Part shown: piece by piece, positions 50,116 to 58,621 of the stretch
Layout of the letters: every line of letters starts with the position of its first letter
How positions within the stretch are numbered: position 1 is the first letter of the stretch
Assembly: GCF_014203705.1 (NCBI RefSeq)
Contig: NZ_JACHJR010000001.1
Span: 5,270,001 to 5,334,000 of the forward strand
DNA length: 64,000 nt
Direction: 5' to 3'
DNA from: Kitasatospora gansuensis
GTDB lineage: Bacteria > Actinomycetota > Actinomycetes > Streptomycetales > Streptomycetaceae
Made by a program: the position numbers and the translations under genes
The notes under the pieces: model-generated
Seen by the model: the letters and a program-made list of their open reading frames with translations, nothing else
The model's database searches: none
Told to the model about the DNA's origin: nothing

Positions 50116-51306
50116 TCAGACGTTGACCCCCAACTCGCGTGCGATGAGCATCCGCTGGACCTCGGAGGTGCCCTCCCCGATTTCCAGGATCTTGCAGTCG
50201 CGCCAGAACCGGGCGACCGGGAACTCGTTCATGAAGCCGTAGCCGCCGTGGATCTGGGTGGCCTCGCGGGCGTTGTCGACGGCGGCCTCGGAGGAGAACA
50301 GCTTGGCGATCGCGGCCTCCTTCTTGAAGGGCTCGGCGTGCAGCAGCCGGGAGGCGGCGTCCCGCCAGGCCAGGCGGGAGGTGTGTGCGCGCATCTCCAT
50401 GTCGGCGAGCTTGAACTGGATGACCTGGTTGGCGCCGATGGGCCGCCCGAAGGCGCGGCGGGTGCCGGCGTAGCTGACTGACTGGTCGACACATCCCTGG
50501 GCCAGGCCGGTGGCCAGGGCTGCGATGGCGATGCGCCCCTCGTCGAGGATGCGCAGGAACTGGGCGTAGCCGCGGCCTTGGGCGCCGAGCAGGTTGGCCG
50601 CGGGGACTCGGCAGTCGGTGAAGGACAGTTCTCGGGTGTCGGAGGCGTTCCATCCGACCTTGGAGTATTTCTTCGAAACCGTGAAACCACTGGTACCAGT
50701 GGGCACGATGATGGAGGAGATCTCCCGGCTTGGCGAGGGGTCCGAGCCGTCTTCACTCGAACGAGCGATCGGTTCGGTCAGTGCCGTCACCGTGACCAGA
50801 CCGGTCATCTCCGTGCCGGAGTTGGTGATGAAGCACTTGGTGCCGTTGATCACCCACTCGTCGGTGGCCTCGTCGTACCGCGCGGTGGTCCGGGTGGCGC
50901 CCGCGTCCGAACCGCCCTCCGGCTCGGTCAGGCCGAAGGCGCCCAGCAGCTCGCCCGAGGTCAGCCGGGGCAGCCACTCGCGCTTCTGCTCCTCCGTGCC
51001 GAACCGGTAGATCGGCATCGCGCCGAGCGAGACCGCGGCCTCCAGCGTGATCGCCACCGAGGAGTCGACCCGGGCCAACTCCTCCAGTGCCAGGCCGAGC
51101 GCGAAGTAGTCGCCGCCCATGCCGCCGTACTCCTCGGGGAAGGGCAGGCCGAACAGGCCCATCTGCCCCATCTCGCGGACGATCTCGTACGGGAACTCGT
51201 TCTGCTCGTAGTAGTCACCGATCTTCGGGGCGACGACGTCGTTGGCGAACTGTTCGACGGTGCGCCGAAGTTCCTCGTACTCACTGTCCAAGCGGTGATC
51301 GAGCAT
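50116..51306 (-). CDS. acdH: Acyl-CoA dehydrogenase, probably isovaleryl-CoA dehydrogenase
   Basis: A 396-aa FAD enzyme. It shows the family signatures GAFGLTEPEGGSDAGATRTTA (FAD/substrate loop) and QIHGGYGFMNEFPVARFWRDCKILEIGEGTSEVQRM. The ATG at 51306 is preceded by a perfect AGGAGG. As the last gene of an operon with both subunits of methylcrotonyl-CoA carboxylase and an HMG-CoA lyase, it most likely oxidises isovaleryl-CoA in leucine breakdown. The name follows S. coelicolor usage, where AcdH acts on branched-chain acyl-CoAs. Confidence 0.9.
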   Translation of the reverse strand: MLDHRLDSEYEELRRTVEQFANDVVAPKIGDYYEQNEFPYEIVREMGQMGLFGLPFPEEYGGMGGDYFALGLALEELARVDSSVAITLEAAVSLGAMPIYRFGTEEQKREWLPRLTSGELLGAFGLTEPEGGSDAGATRTTARYDEATDEWVINGTKCFITNSGTEMTGLVTVTALTEPIARSSEDGSDPSPSREISSIIVPTGTSGFTVSKKYSKVGWNASDTRELSFTDCRVPAANLLGAQGRGYAQFLRILDEGRIAIAALATGLAQGCVDQSVSYAGTRRAFGRPIGANQVIQFKLADMEMRAHTSRLAWRDAASRLLHAEPFKKEAAIAKLFSSEAAVDNAREATQIHGGYGFMNEFPVARFWRDCKILEIGEGTSEVQRMLIARELGVNV

Positions 51307-51395
51307 GGTGATCCTCCTGGATCGAGGCGGCTGCGGAGCCGAAGAAGGGGGATGGGGGCTCGACCGGGCCGCAGCCCGGTCGAGAGGGGGACGGC

Positions 51396-52394
51396 TCAGA
51401 CGGGCCGGCCGGCCAGGGCCTGGACCGCCCGGGACGGGCTGGGGCGGCCGAGCTGCCCGGCCATCCAGGCGCTGGTGGAGACCAGTGCCCGCAGGTCGAC
51501 GCCGGTCTCGATGCCGAGGCCGTGCAGCATCCAGACCAGGTCCTCGGTGGCCAGATTGCCGGTGGCGCTCTTCGCGTACGGGCAGCCGCCCAGGCCGCCC
51601 GCCGAGGCGTCGACCGTGGTGACCCCGGCGCGCAGCGCGGCCAGCGTGTTGGCCAGCGCCTGGCCGTAGGTGTCGTGGAAGTGGACGGCGATCCTGGCCA
51701 TCGGGACCCCGGCCTCCGCGAAGCTCTGGAGCAGTGCGCCGACCTGACCCGGGGTGGCCACCCCGATCGTGTCGCCGAGGCTCAGCTCGGTGCAGCCGAG
51801 CTCGAGCAGCCGGACCCCGAAGTCGACCACCTGGGCGGTCGGGACGGGCCCCTCCCACGGGTCGCCGAAGCACATCGACAGGTAGCCGCGGGTCGGCACG
51901 CCGACCGCACCCGCCCGTTCGACGACCGGCCGGAACATCTCCAGGGCCTCGCCCGCCGTCCGGTTGAGGTTCCGGCGGGCGAAGGTCTCGGTCGCGCTGG
52001 CGAACACGGCGATCTCGGTGGCGTGGTGGGCGAGCGCGCGGTCGAGGCCGCGCTCGTTCGGCACCAGGACCGGCAGCCGCAGCCCGGGGTACTGCTCGGG
52101 CAGTCCGGTCAGCCGCGGCATCAGCTCCTCGGCGTCCGCCAACTGCGGTACCCACTTGGGGTGCACGAAGCTGGTGGCCTCCACCGTGCGCAGCCCGGCG
52201 GCGGCGAGCCGGGCGATGAACTCGGCCTTCACCGTCACCGGTACGAGTGAACTCTCGTTCTGGAGACCGTCACGAGGCCCGACTTCGTGGATACTGACCC
52301 GACCGGGCAGGCCGGGTTCCGGTACGGGGGCGGGCAGTCCCAGTTCGAGTGCGTCGGGCTCATGGGTGGCCGGCGTTCCGGTGGGCTGGCTCAT
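51396..52394 (-). CDS. hmgL: Hydroxymethylglutaryl-CoA lyase
   Basis: A 332-aa enzyme cleaving HMG-CoA to acetoacetate and acetyl-CoA. The start of the TIM barrel VSIHEVGPRDGLQNE holds the metal-binding D and catalytic R, SFVHPKWVPQ and VHFHDTYGQALAN supply further ligands, and the conserved loop Cys is in GGLGGCPYAKSATGN. The ATG overlaps the carboxylase stop (ATGA). An N-terminal tail of about 30 residues precedes the barrel. Confidence 0.95.
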   Translation of the reverse strand: MSQPTGTPATHEPDALELGLPAPVPEPGLPGRVSIHEVGPRDGLQNESSLVPVTVKAEFIARLAAAGLRTVEATSFVHPKWVPQLADAEELMPRLTGLPEQYPGLRLPVLVPNERGLDRALAHHATEIAVFASATETFARRNLNRTAGEALEMFRPVVERAGAVGVPTRGYLSMCFGDPWEGPVPTAQVVDFGVRLLELGCTELSLGDTIGVATPGQVGALLQSFAEAGVPMARIAVHFHDTYGQALANTLAALRAGVTTVDASAGGLGGCPYAKSATGNLATEDLVWMLHGLGIETGVDLRALVSTSAWMAGQLGRPSPSRAVQALAGRPV

Positions 52395-54574
52395 GACGCA
52401 GCCCCGGTGGGCTCCTCGACGGTGTCCTCGACGGGCTCCACCACGACCAGCAGTTCCTCCATCGCCACGGTGGCCCCGGCGCTGGCCCGCAGCTCGCTGA
52501 CGGTGCCGTCGTGCGGTGCGGTGATCACGTGCTCCATCTTCATCGCCTCCAGAACCAGCAGGGGTTGCCCACGGCGGACCAGTTCGCCGAGGGCGGTCTT
52601 GACCACGGTGACCGTGCCCGGCATCGGTGCGGTCAGGCCACCGTGGTGGGCGGCGCTCGCGCCCGCCCGGTCGACCACCGGGTCGTACGGGTGCACCGCC
52701 CAGGCGTCCCCGTCCACCCCGAGCCACTGCGCCGGTCCGGTGCCGGTGTCAGTGGTGTAGGCGAAGGTCGTCCGCAGGCCGTCGACGGTGAGGTGCAGCC
52801 GTCCCGGCGTCAGGGTGACGCGGGCGAGCCGTACTTGGCCCTGATCGCCGATCCGGATCTCGAACTCCGGCCCGAACTCCGGCCCGGCCTCCGACGGGGT
52901 GTCGACGGTGGCGGGGCGGACCAGGACGGTGACCGGGTCGTGCCCCGGGAGCCTGAGCCGGTGCGTGGTCCAGGCGGTGCCGCCGCCGAGCCGCCAGCCG
53001 GACGGTACGGCGAACGGGTCGGTCCAGCCGTCGGGGGCGGTGGCGGGGGTCAGGCCCAACTGCCGTGCCAGCGCGGCCGCGTAGTACAGACTCTCGGCCG
53101 ATTCGGCGGCGGGGTCAGACAGCTCACGCAACAGAGGGGAGGCCAGTGCCTCGGGCGTCCGCTCCACGGTGCGCTCGACCAGCCCGGTGTCGAGTCGGCC
53201 TGCCACCACGTCGGGGTGGGCGAGCAGGCGTCGGAGGAAACCGGTGTTGGTGGTGACACCGAGCACCCGGGTGTCCGCCAGGGCGGCCCGCAGGCGGCGG
53301 AGCGCGGTCGGGCGGTCCGGCCCGTACGCGATCACCTTCGCCAGCATGGGGTCGTACAGGCTCCCGATCTCGGTGCCCGGCTGGATGCCCGAGTCGACTC
53401 GGATGCCCTCGCCGGTCGGCTCGTCCAGCAGCAGGATCCGCCCGCCGGTGGGCAGGAAGTCGCGCTCGGGGTCCTCGGCGCAGATCCGGGCCTCGATCGC
53501 GTGGCCCAGGAAGGAGATCTCCGACTGATCGAACGTCAACTCCTCACCGGCGGCGACCCGCAGCTGCCACTCGACCAGGTCGAGCCGCTCGGGGGCCGGG
53601 GTGTCGGCCCGGACGGCCACGGCGAGTTCGGTGACGGGGTGCTCCACCTGGAGCCGGGTGTTCATCTCCATGAAGAAGAAGTCCAGGACACCGTCCGGAG
53701 CCGGCCCGTCGGGGTCGATGCCCGGCACGATGAACTCCACCGTCCCGGCGCCGGTGTAGCCGCAGGCCTGGGCTGCCCGGACGGCCGCCAGACCCATCGC
53801 CTCCCGGGTCTCCGGGTTCAGCAGAACGGAGGGCGCCTCTTCGATCAGCTTCTGGTGCCGGCGCTGCAGGCTGCACTCGCGCTCGCCGAGGTGCACCGTC
53901 CGGCCGTGGGTGTCGGCCAGGACCTGTACCTCGATGTGCCGAGGGCGGTCGACCCAGCGCTCCAGCAGCAGGGTGTCGTCGCCGAAGGCCGTCCGGGCGA
54001 CCCGTCGGGCGGCGGCCAGCTCACCGGCCAGCTCGGCCGGGTCGTGCACCAGGCGCATGCCCTTGCCGCCACCACCGGCCGAGGGCTTGAGCAGCACGGG
54101 GTAGCCGATCTCGGCCGCGGCGGCGGTGAGTTCGGCGTCGGTCGGCGAGCCGCCCTGGCTGCCGGGCACCACCGGTACGCCGGCGGCCCGGACCGCCTGC
54201 TTCGCGTTGATCTTGTCGCCCATCAGCTCCACCGCGGCCGGCGGCGGGCCGATGAAGACCAGACCGGCCTCGGCGCAGGCCCGGGCGAAGGCCGGGTTCT
54301 CGGCCAGGAAACCGTACCCGGGGTGGACGGCCTGCGCCCCGCTGCGGCGGGCGGCGTCCAGCAGCAGGTCGGTGCGGAGGTACGTCTCCGCCGCCGAGCT
54401 GTCGCTGCGCCCCGGCGGGCCGAGCCGGACGGCCAGGTCGGCCGCCCGGGTGTGCGGTGCGTCGGCGTCCGCGTCGCTGAACACCGCGACCGAGCGCACG
54501 CCGAGACGGCGGAGGGTGCGGATCACCCGCACCGCGATCTCGCCTCGGTTGGCGACCAGAACTGTGTCGAACAT
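52391..54574 (-). CDS. Acyl-CoA carboxylase α subunit (biotin carboxylase + BCCP), methylcrotonyl-CoA type
   Basis: A 727-aa biotin-dependent subunit. The biotin carboxylase half has LVANRGEIAVRVIRTLRRLG, the ATP-grasp glycine-rich KPSAGGGGKGMRLV and EMNTRLQVEHPVTE. The C-terminal BCCP domain ends with the biotinylation site VLEAMKMEHVI. The middle 130 residues form the BT-type bridge. It pairs with the carboxyltransferase encoded just upstream, and the operon content (HMG-CoA lyase, acyl-CoA dehydrogenase) points to 3-methylcrotonyl-CoA as substrate. GGAGG precedes the ATG at 54574. Confidence 0.93.
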   Translation of the reverse strand: MFDTVLVANRGEIAVRVIRTLRRLGVRSVAVFSDADADAPHTRAADLAVRLGPPGRSDSSAAETYLRTDLLLDAARRSGAQAVHPGYGFLAENPAFARACAEAGLVFIGPPPAAVELMGDKINAKQAVRAAGVPVVPGSQGGSPTDAELTAAAAEIGYPVLLKPSAGGGGKGMRLVHDPAELAGELAAARRVARTAFGDDTLLLERWVDRPRHIEVQVLADTHGRTVHLGERECSLQRRHQKLIEEAPSVLLNPETREAMGLAAVRAAQACGYTGAGTVEFIVPGIDPDGPAPDGVLDFFFMEMNTRLQVEHPVTELAVAVRADTPAPERLDLVEWQLRVAAGEELTFDQSEISFLGHAIEARICAEDPERDFLPTGGRILLLDEPTGEGIRVDSGIQPGTEIGSLYDPMLAKVIAYGPDRPTALRRLRAALADTRVLGVTTNTGFLRRLLAHPDVVAGRLDTGLVERTVERTPEALASPLLRELSDPAAESAESLYYAAALARQLGLTPATAPDGWTDPFAVPSGWRLGGGTAWTTHRLRLPGHDPVTVLVRPATVDTPSEAGPEFGPEFEIRIGDQGQVRLARVTLTPGRLHLTVDGLRTTFAYTTDTGTGPAQWLGVDGDAWAVHPYDPVVDRAGASAAHHGGLTAPMPGTVTVVKTALGELVRRGQPLLVLEAMKMEHVITAPHDGTVSELRASAGATVAMEELLVVVEPVEDTVEEPTGAAS

Positions 54575-54653
54575 GGGAGGTGTTCCTCCGAGTCGGAAGA
54601 TCAAGATCAGGAGAACAGCAGGGCGGGCCGAGCGGCGGGCAGCCGACCGGGCG

Positions 54654-56372
54654 TCACATCCGGAAGACCCCGTACGGCTTGGCCGGGGCCAGCGGGGCGT
54701 TGGCGCAGGCGGTCAGCGCGAGGCCGACCGCGGTACGGGTGTCCAACGGGTCGATCACGCCGTCGTCCCAGAGCCGGGCGGTCGCGTAGTAGGCGTTGCC
54801 CTGCCGCTCGTACTGCTCCCGGACGGGCCGCTTGAACTCTTCCTCGGCCTCGGCCGGCCACTCCTCGCCCTGGGCGTCGAACTGGTCCCGGCGGACGGTG
54901 GCCAGCACCGAGGCGGCCTGCTCGCCGCCCATCACCGAGATCTTGGCGCCCGGCCACATCCACAGGAAGCGGGGTGAGTACGCCCGGCCGCACATCGAGT
55001 AGTTCCCGGCGCCGTACGAGCCGCCGATCACCACCGTCAGCTTGGGCACCCGGGTGCAGGCGACGGCGGTGACCATCTTGGCGCCGTGCTTGGCGATGCC
55101 GCCCGCCTCGTACTGGCGCCCGACCATGAAGCCGGTGATGTTCTGCAGGAAGAGGAGGGGGATGCCGCGCTGGTCGCACAGTTCGATGAAGTGCGCGCCC
55201 TTCATCGCCGACTCGGCGAACAGCACGCCGTTGTTGGCGACGATGCCGACCGGGTGACCGTGGATCCGGGCGAAGCCGGTGACCAGGGTGGCGCCGTACT
55301 CGGCCTTGAACTCGGCGAACCGGCTGCCGTCCACCAGCCGGGCGATCACCTCGCGGACGTCGTAGGGCGTCCGCGGGTCCACCGGCACCGCGCCGTACAG
55401 TCCGGCCGGGTCCACCGCGGGGGCCTCGACCGGCGAGAGCGGCCACGGCTTGGCGGGCCGGGCGCCGAGCCCGGCCACGATGGTCCGGACGATGGCCAGG
55501 GCGTGCGGGTCGTCCTCGGCCAGATGGTCCGTCACGCCCGAGGTACGGGAGTGCAGGTCGCCGCCGCCCAGCTCCTCGGCGGTGACCACCTCGCCGGTCG
55601 CGGCCTTCACCAGCGGCGGGCCGCCCAGGAAGATGGTGCCCTGGTTCCGGACGATCACCGCCTGGTCGCTCATCGCCGGGACGTACGCGCCGCCCGCCGT
55701 GCAGGAACCGAGCACCGCCGCGATCTGCGGGATGCCGGCGGCGGACAGTCGGGCCTGGTTGTAGAAGATCCGGCCGAAGTGGTCGCGGTCCGGGAAGACC
55801 TCGTCCTGCATCGGCAGGAAGGCGCCGCCGGAGTCGACCAGATAGATGCAGGGCAGCTGGTTCTCCAGCGCCACTTCCTGGGCCCGGAGGTGCTTCTTGA
55901 CCGTCATCGGGTAGTAGGTGCCGCCCTTGACGGTGGCGTCGTTGGCGACCACCACCACCTCGCGCCCGGCCACCCGGCCGATGCCAGCGATCACGCCCGC
56001 CGCCGGGGCAGCCCCGTCGTACAGGCCGTCCGCCGCGAGCGGGCTGAGCTCCAGGAAGGGGGAGCCGGGGTCGAGCAGGGTGTCCACCCGGTCGCGCGGC
56101 AGCAGCTTGCCCCGCGCGGTGTGCCGGGCGCGGGACTTGGCGCCGCCGCCGAGGGCCGCCGCCGCAAGCTTCTCGCGGAGTTCGGCGACCAGGGCTCGGT
56201 GGGCGGCGGTGTTGGCCCGGTACGCCTCCGAGCCGGGGTCGGCCGCGCTGGTCAGCCGGGGTGCGGGCGCCGCAGCCGGATCGACGGGTGCGGCCGACGG
56301 CTGAGCAGCAGCAGGCCCGGCGAACGGGCCCGCAAACGGACCGGCGAGCGGACCGACGGTGGAGATGGCCAT
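54654..56372 (-). CDS. Acyl-CoA carboxylase β subunit (carboxyltransferase), methylcrotonyl-CoA type
   Basis: A 572-aa carboxyltransferase. The N-terminal 45 residues are Ala/Pro/Gly-rich. The crotonase-like core holds the oxyanion-hole segments IYLVDSGGAFLPMQ and GSCTAGGAYVPAMSD, and the C-terminal half has LFLQNITGFMVG and IGGSYGAGNYSMCGRAYSPRF, the latter characteristic of MCC-β rather than propionyl-CoA carboxylase. The ATG at 56372 (GGGAG upstream) is chosen. It is the first gene of the leucine-catabolic operon, divergent from a TetR repressor. Confidence 0.93.
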   Translation of the reverse strand: MAISTVGPLAGPFAGPFAGPAAAQPSAAPVDPAAAPAPRLTSAADPGSEAYRANTAAHRALVAELREKLAAAALGGGAKSRARHTARGKLLPRDRVDTLLDPGSPFLELSPLAADGLYDGAAPAAGVIAGIGRVAGREVVVVANDATVKGGTYYPMTVKKHLRAQEVALENQLPCIYLVDSGGAFLPMQDEVFPDRDHFGRIFYNQARLSAAGIPQIAAVLGSCTAGGAYVPAMSDQAVIVRNQGTIFLGGPPLVKAATGEVVTAEELGGGDLHSRTSGVTDHLAEDDPHALAIVRTIVAGLGARPAKPWPLSPVEAPAVDPAGLYGAVPVDPRTPYDVREVIARLVDGSRFAEFKAEYGATLVTGFARIHGHPVGIVANNGVLFAESAMKGAHFIELCDQRGIPLLFLQNITGFMVGRQYEAGGIAKHGAKMVTAVACTRVPKLTVVIGGSYGAGNYSMCGRAYSPRFLWMWPGAKISVMGGEQAASVLATVRRDQFDAQGEEWPAEAEEEFKRPVREQYERQGNAYYATARLWDDGVIDPLDTRTAVGLALTACANAPLAPAKPYGVFRM

Positions 56373-56449
56373 CCCAAGAGCTCCCTTGCCCTCGGAGAGC
56401 GGACGGGACGGGCGGTCGAACGGGTAGCCCGACACCCGAATCCGCCCAA

Positions 56450-56500
56450 GGTTAATGAGCGTTAACTCGTGGGCTCAGGTTAACCATGGATAACCCCACT
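56450..56500. promoter_or_regulatory. Putative TetR operator region of the liu-type operon
   Basis: The divergent 135-base gap contains an AT-rich patch with GTTAA at 56451, GTTAAC at 56461 and 56479 and GATAACC at 56489, forming overlapping inverted repeats in otherwise GC-rich DNA. It lies immediately before the regulator's start codon. This is the expected place for autoregulation and control of the carboxylase operon. Confidence 0.55.
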
Positions 56501-56507
56501 GTCTACG

Positions 56508-57134
56508 ATGGGTGGCATGCCGAACGTCCCAGCAACCCCCGCAGTCCCGCGTCGCGACCAGATCCGCAAGGAAGCGGCCCGGCTGTTCGCCGCGCGTGGC
56601 TTCCTCGGCGTGGGCGTGGACGAGATCGGCAAGGCGGTCGGGATCAGCGGTCCCGCGCTCTACCGCCACTTCTCCGGCAAGGACGCGATGCTCGCCGATC
56701 TGCTCATCGGCATCAGCGAGCGTCTTCTGGAGGAGGGCCGCCGCCGGGCGGGTGAGGCGACCGCCCCGGACGGCGCACTGGACGCCCTGATCGTCGGGCA
56801 CGTCGACTTCGCGCTGGACGACCGCGACCTGATCACCCTGCACGACCGCGAGCTGCTGCACCTCAAGGAGGAGGACCGCCGCCGGGTCCGCCGCCTCCAG
56901 CGCGCCTACCTCGAGCTGTGGGTCGAGGTGGTCCGGCGGACCTACCCGGCCCTGGCCGAGCCGACCGCGGAGCCCACCGCCCGGACCGCCGTGCACGCCG
57001 TCTTCGGTCTGCTCAACTCCACCCCGCACAGCGCCGACCGCACCGGCCTGTCCCGGCCGGCCATGGCGGGCCTGCTGCGCGGTCTGGCCCAGGGCGCGTT
57101 CACGGCCGCCGCCGAGCAGGGCGCAGCGCAGTAG
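56508..57134 (+). CDS. TetR-family regulator of leucine/isovalerate catabolism
   Basis: A 208-aa repressor. The N-terminal helix-turn-helix is RRDQIRKEAARLFAARGFLGVGVDEIGKAVGISGPALYRHFSGKDAML; the rest is a helical ligand-binding domain with the conserved HDRELLHLKEEDRRRVRRLQRAYLELW. It is divergent from the carboxylase operon, so acyl-CoA intermediates are likely inducers. Starts at 56508 and 56517 are both possible; neither has a strong ribosome site, and translation near the transcript 5' end is likely. Confidence 0.88.
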   Translation: MGGMPNVPATPAVPRRDQIRKEAARLFAARGFLGVGVDEIGKAVGISGPALYRHFSGKDAMLADLLIGISERLLEEGRRRAGEATAPDGALDALIVGHVDFALDDRDLITLHDRELLHLKEEDRRRVRRLQRAYLELWVEVVRRTYPALAEPTAEPTARTAVHAVFGLLNSTPHSADRTGLSRPAMAGLLRGLAQGAFTAAAEQGAAQ

Positions 57135-57249
57135 GAGGGCGCAGCGGAGTGGGGCGCGGCCGTCCGCCAGAGCGGTCTGCGGATCCGGTGCGTGCATACG
57201 GGTGAACTTTCCCGTTGGCCGACTTGGCGATTGCCTATGATCCACTTTC

Positions 57250-58461
57250 ATGACGGAGAGTCAGATCATCGGAGCTGTGCGCCACGCGGCTGACGTGGTC
57301 ATCCTCGGAGCCGGGCCCGCCGGGCTGGTGCTGGGCAACCTGTTGCTCGCGGCCGGGGTGGACTGCGTCATCCTCGAACGCGCCACCCGGGCCCAGTTGA
57401 CCGCGAGGTCCCGGGCCGGGTTCCTGGCCGCCAACACGGTGCGGGTGCTGGATCGGCACGGCCTCGCCGAGGGCCTGCGCCGGCACGGCAAGGAGCACGC
57501 GGTCTGTGAGTTCCGTACCGAGGACGGCCGGTTCCGGCTGGACTACGGCGGGCTCGGCCTGGGCGAGCGGCACACGGTCTACCCGCAGCACCTGCTGGTG
57601 GCGGACCTGCTGACGCACTACCAGCAGGCCGGTGGGCAGATTCGTTTCGGCACCGAGGCACAGGCCGTCGCCGACATCGGCACCAGCCGCCCCCGGGTCA
57701 CCGTCCGCGAGTCCGGCGGCCGGGAGGAGACCTGGCAGGCCCGGTACGTGGCCGGCTGCGACGGGCGGCACGGCGCGGCCCGCCGCTCGCTCCCACCGGG
57801 CAGCTTCCGCCACCACCGGCACGACCACGGCATCTCCTGGCTCGGTCTGCTCGCCGAGGCGCCGCCGAGCCTGGATGCCGTGGGCTACGCCGTTCACCCC
57901 CAGGGCTTCGCCGGACACATGGCGCGCACCCCCTCGGTCACCCGGTACTACCTCCAGACCGAGCGCGGCAGCGCGGCCGAAGCCTGGTCCGAGGAGCGGA
58001 TCTGGGCGGAGTTGGAGCTGCGGATGCGGGCCACCGAGCACGGTCCGCTGCACCGGGGCCCGATCGTCCAGCGTGCCGTGGTCGACCTGGAGTCCGACGT
58101 GCTGGAACCGCTGCGCCACGGCTCGCTGATCCTCGCCGGTGACGCCGCGAGCCTGCTCAGCCCGTCGGCGGCCAAGGGGGCCAACCTGGCTGTCCTGGAA
58201 GCGGAGTTGCTGGCCGAGGCGCTCGTCGCGGACCTGATGCACGGCGATGGCGGCGGGCTGGCCACCTACTCGGAGCGGTGCCTCCGGTACATCTGGCGCG
58301 CGCAGGAGTTCTCGAACTGGATGGTCCGCCTCCTGCACACCACGCCCGGCCACGACGCCGGAGCACCGTTCCAGGACGCCCTGCGGCGCTCACGCCTGGA
58401 CTCCCTGCGCACCTCGCGCAGCCACCAGGACTGGTTTGCCGAGCACTACGTCGGCGTCTGA
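57250..58461 (+). CDS. FAD-dependent aromatic monooxygenase (PobA/4-hydroxybenzoate 3-hydroxylase type)
   Basis: A 403-aa class A flavoprotein hydroxylase. The FAD Rossmann motif is VVILGAGPAGLVLGNLLLAAGVD, followed by the PobA-like RSRAGFL, the HTVYPQHLLVADLL segment, CDGRHGAARR and the second FAD motif LILAGDAASLLSPSAAKGANLAV (G-D-A-x-x). The RYYLQ strand and C-terminal length match p-hydroxybenzoate hydroxylases. It differs from housekeeping PobA in the GDAAS/LSPSAAKG residues. With the methyltransferase that follows, it may form a small aromatic-modifying unit, so the substrate need not be 4-hydroxybenzoate. Confidence 0.85.
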   Translation: MTESQIIGAVRHAADVVILGAGPAGLVLGNLLLAAGVDCVILERATRAQLTARSRAGFLAANTVRVLDRHGLAEGLRRHGKEHAVCEFRTEDGRFRLDYGGLGLGERHTVYPQHLLVADLLTHYQQAGGQIRFGTEAQAVADIGTSRPRVTVRESGGREETWQARYVAGCDGRHGAARRSLPPGSFRHHRHDHGISWLGLLAEAPPSLDAVGYAVHPQGFAGHMARTPSVTRYYLQTERGSAAEAWSEERIWAELELRMRATEHGPLHRGPIVQRAVVDLESDVLEPLRHGSLILAGDAASLLSPSAAKGANLAVLEAELLAEALVADLMHGDGGGLATYSERCLRYIWRAQEFSNWMVRLLHTTPGHDAGAPFQDALRRSRLDSLRTSRSHQDWFAEHYVGV

Positions 58462-58560
58462 CGTCGGCGTCTGACCCTCCGTCCGGAGAATCGTTTCCCC
58501 CGAACCACCACCTCCGTGGCACCGCCATGCCCGAAACCGGCGCCCCGAGGGCCGGCGCCC

Positions 58561-58605
58561 CCCAGAAGTCGCGCCCCACCCCAGAAGTCGCGCCCCACCC
58601 CAGAA
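58561..58605. repeat. 19-bp tandem duplication in the methyltransferase leader
   Basis: CCCAGAAGTCGCGCCCCAC occurs twice (58561-58579, 58580-58598) and a third partial unit follows. It lies just before the GAGGAC ribosome site of the next gene and could alter leader folding. Confidence 0.8.
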
Positions 58606-58621
58606 ATGAGGACCCGTCACC

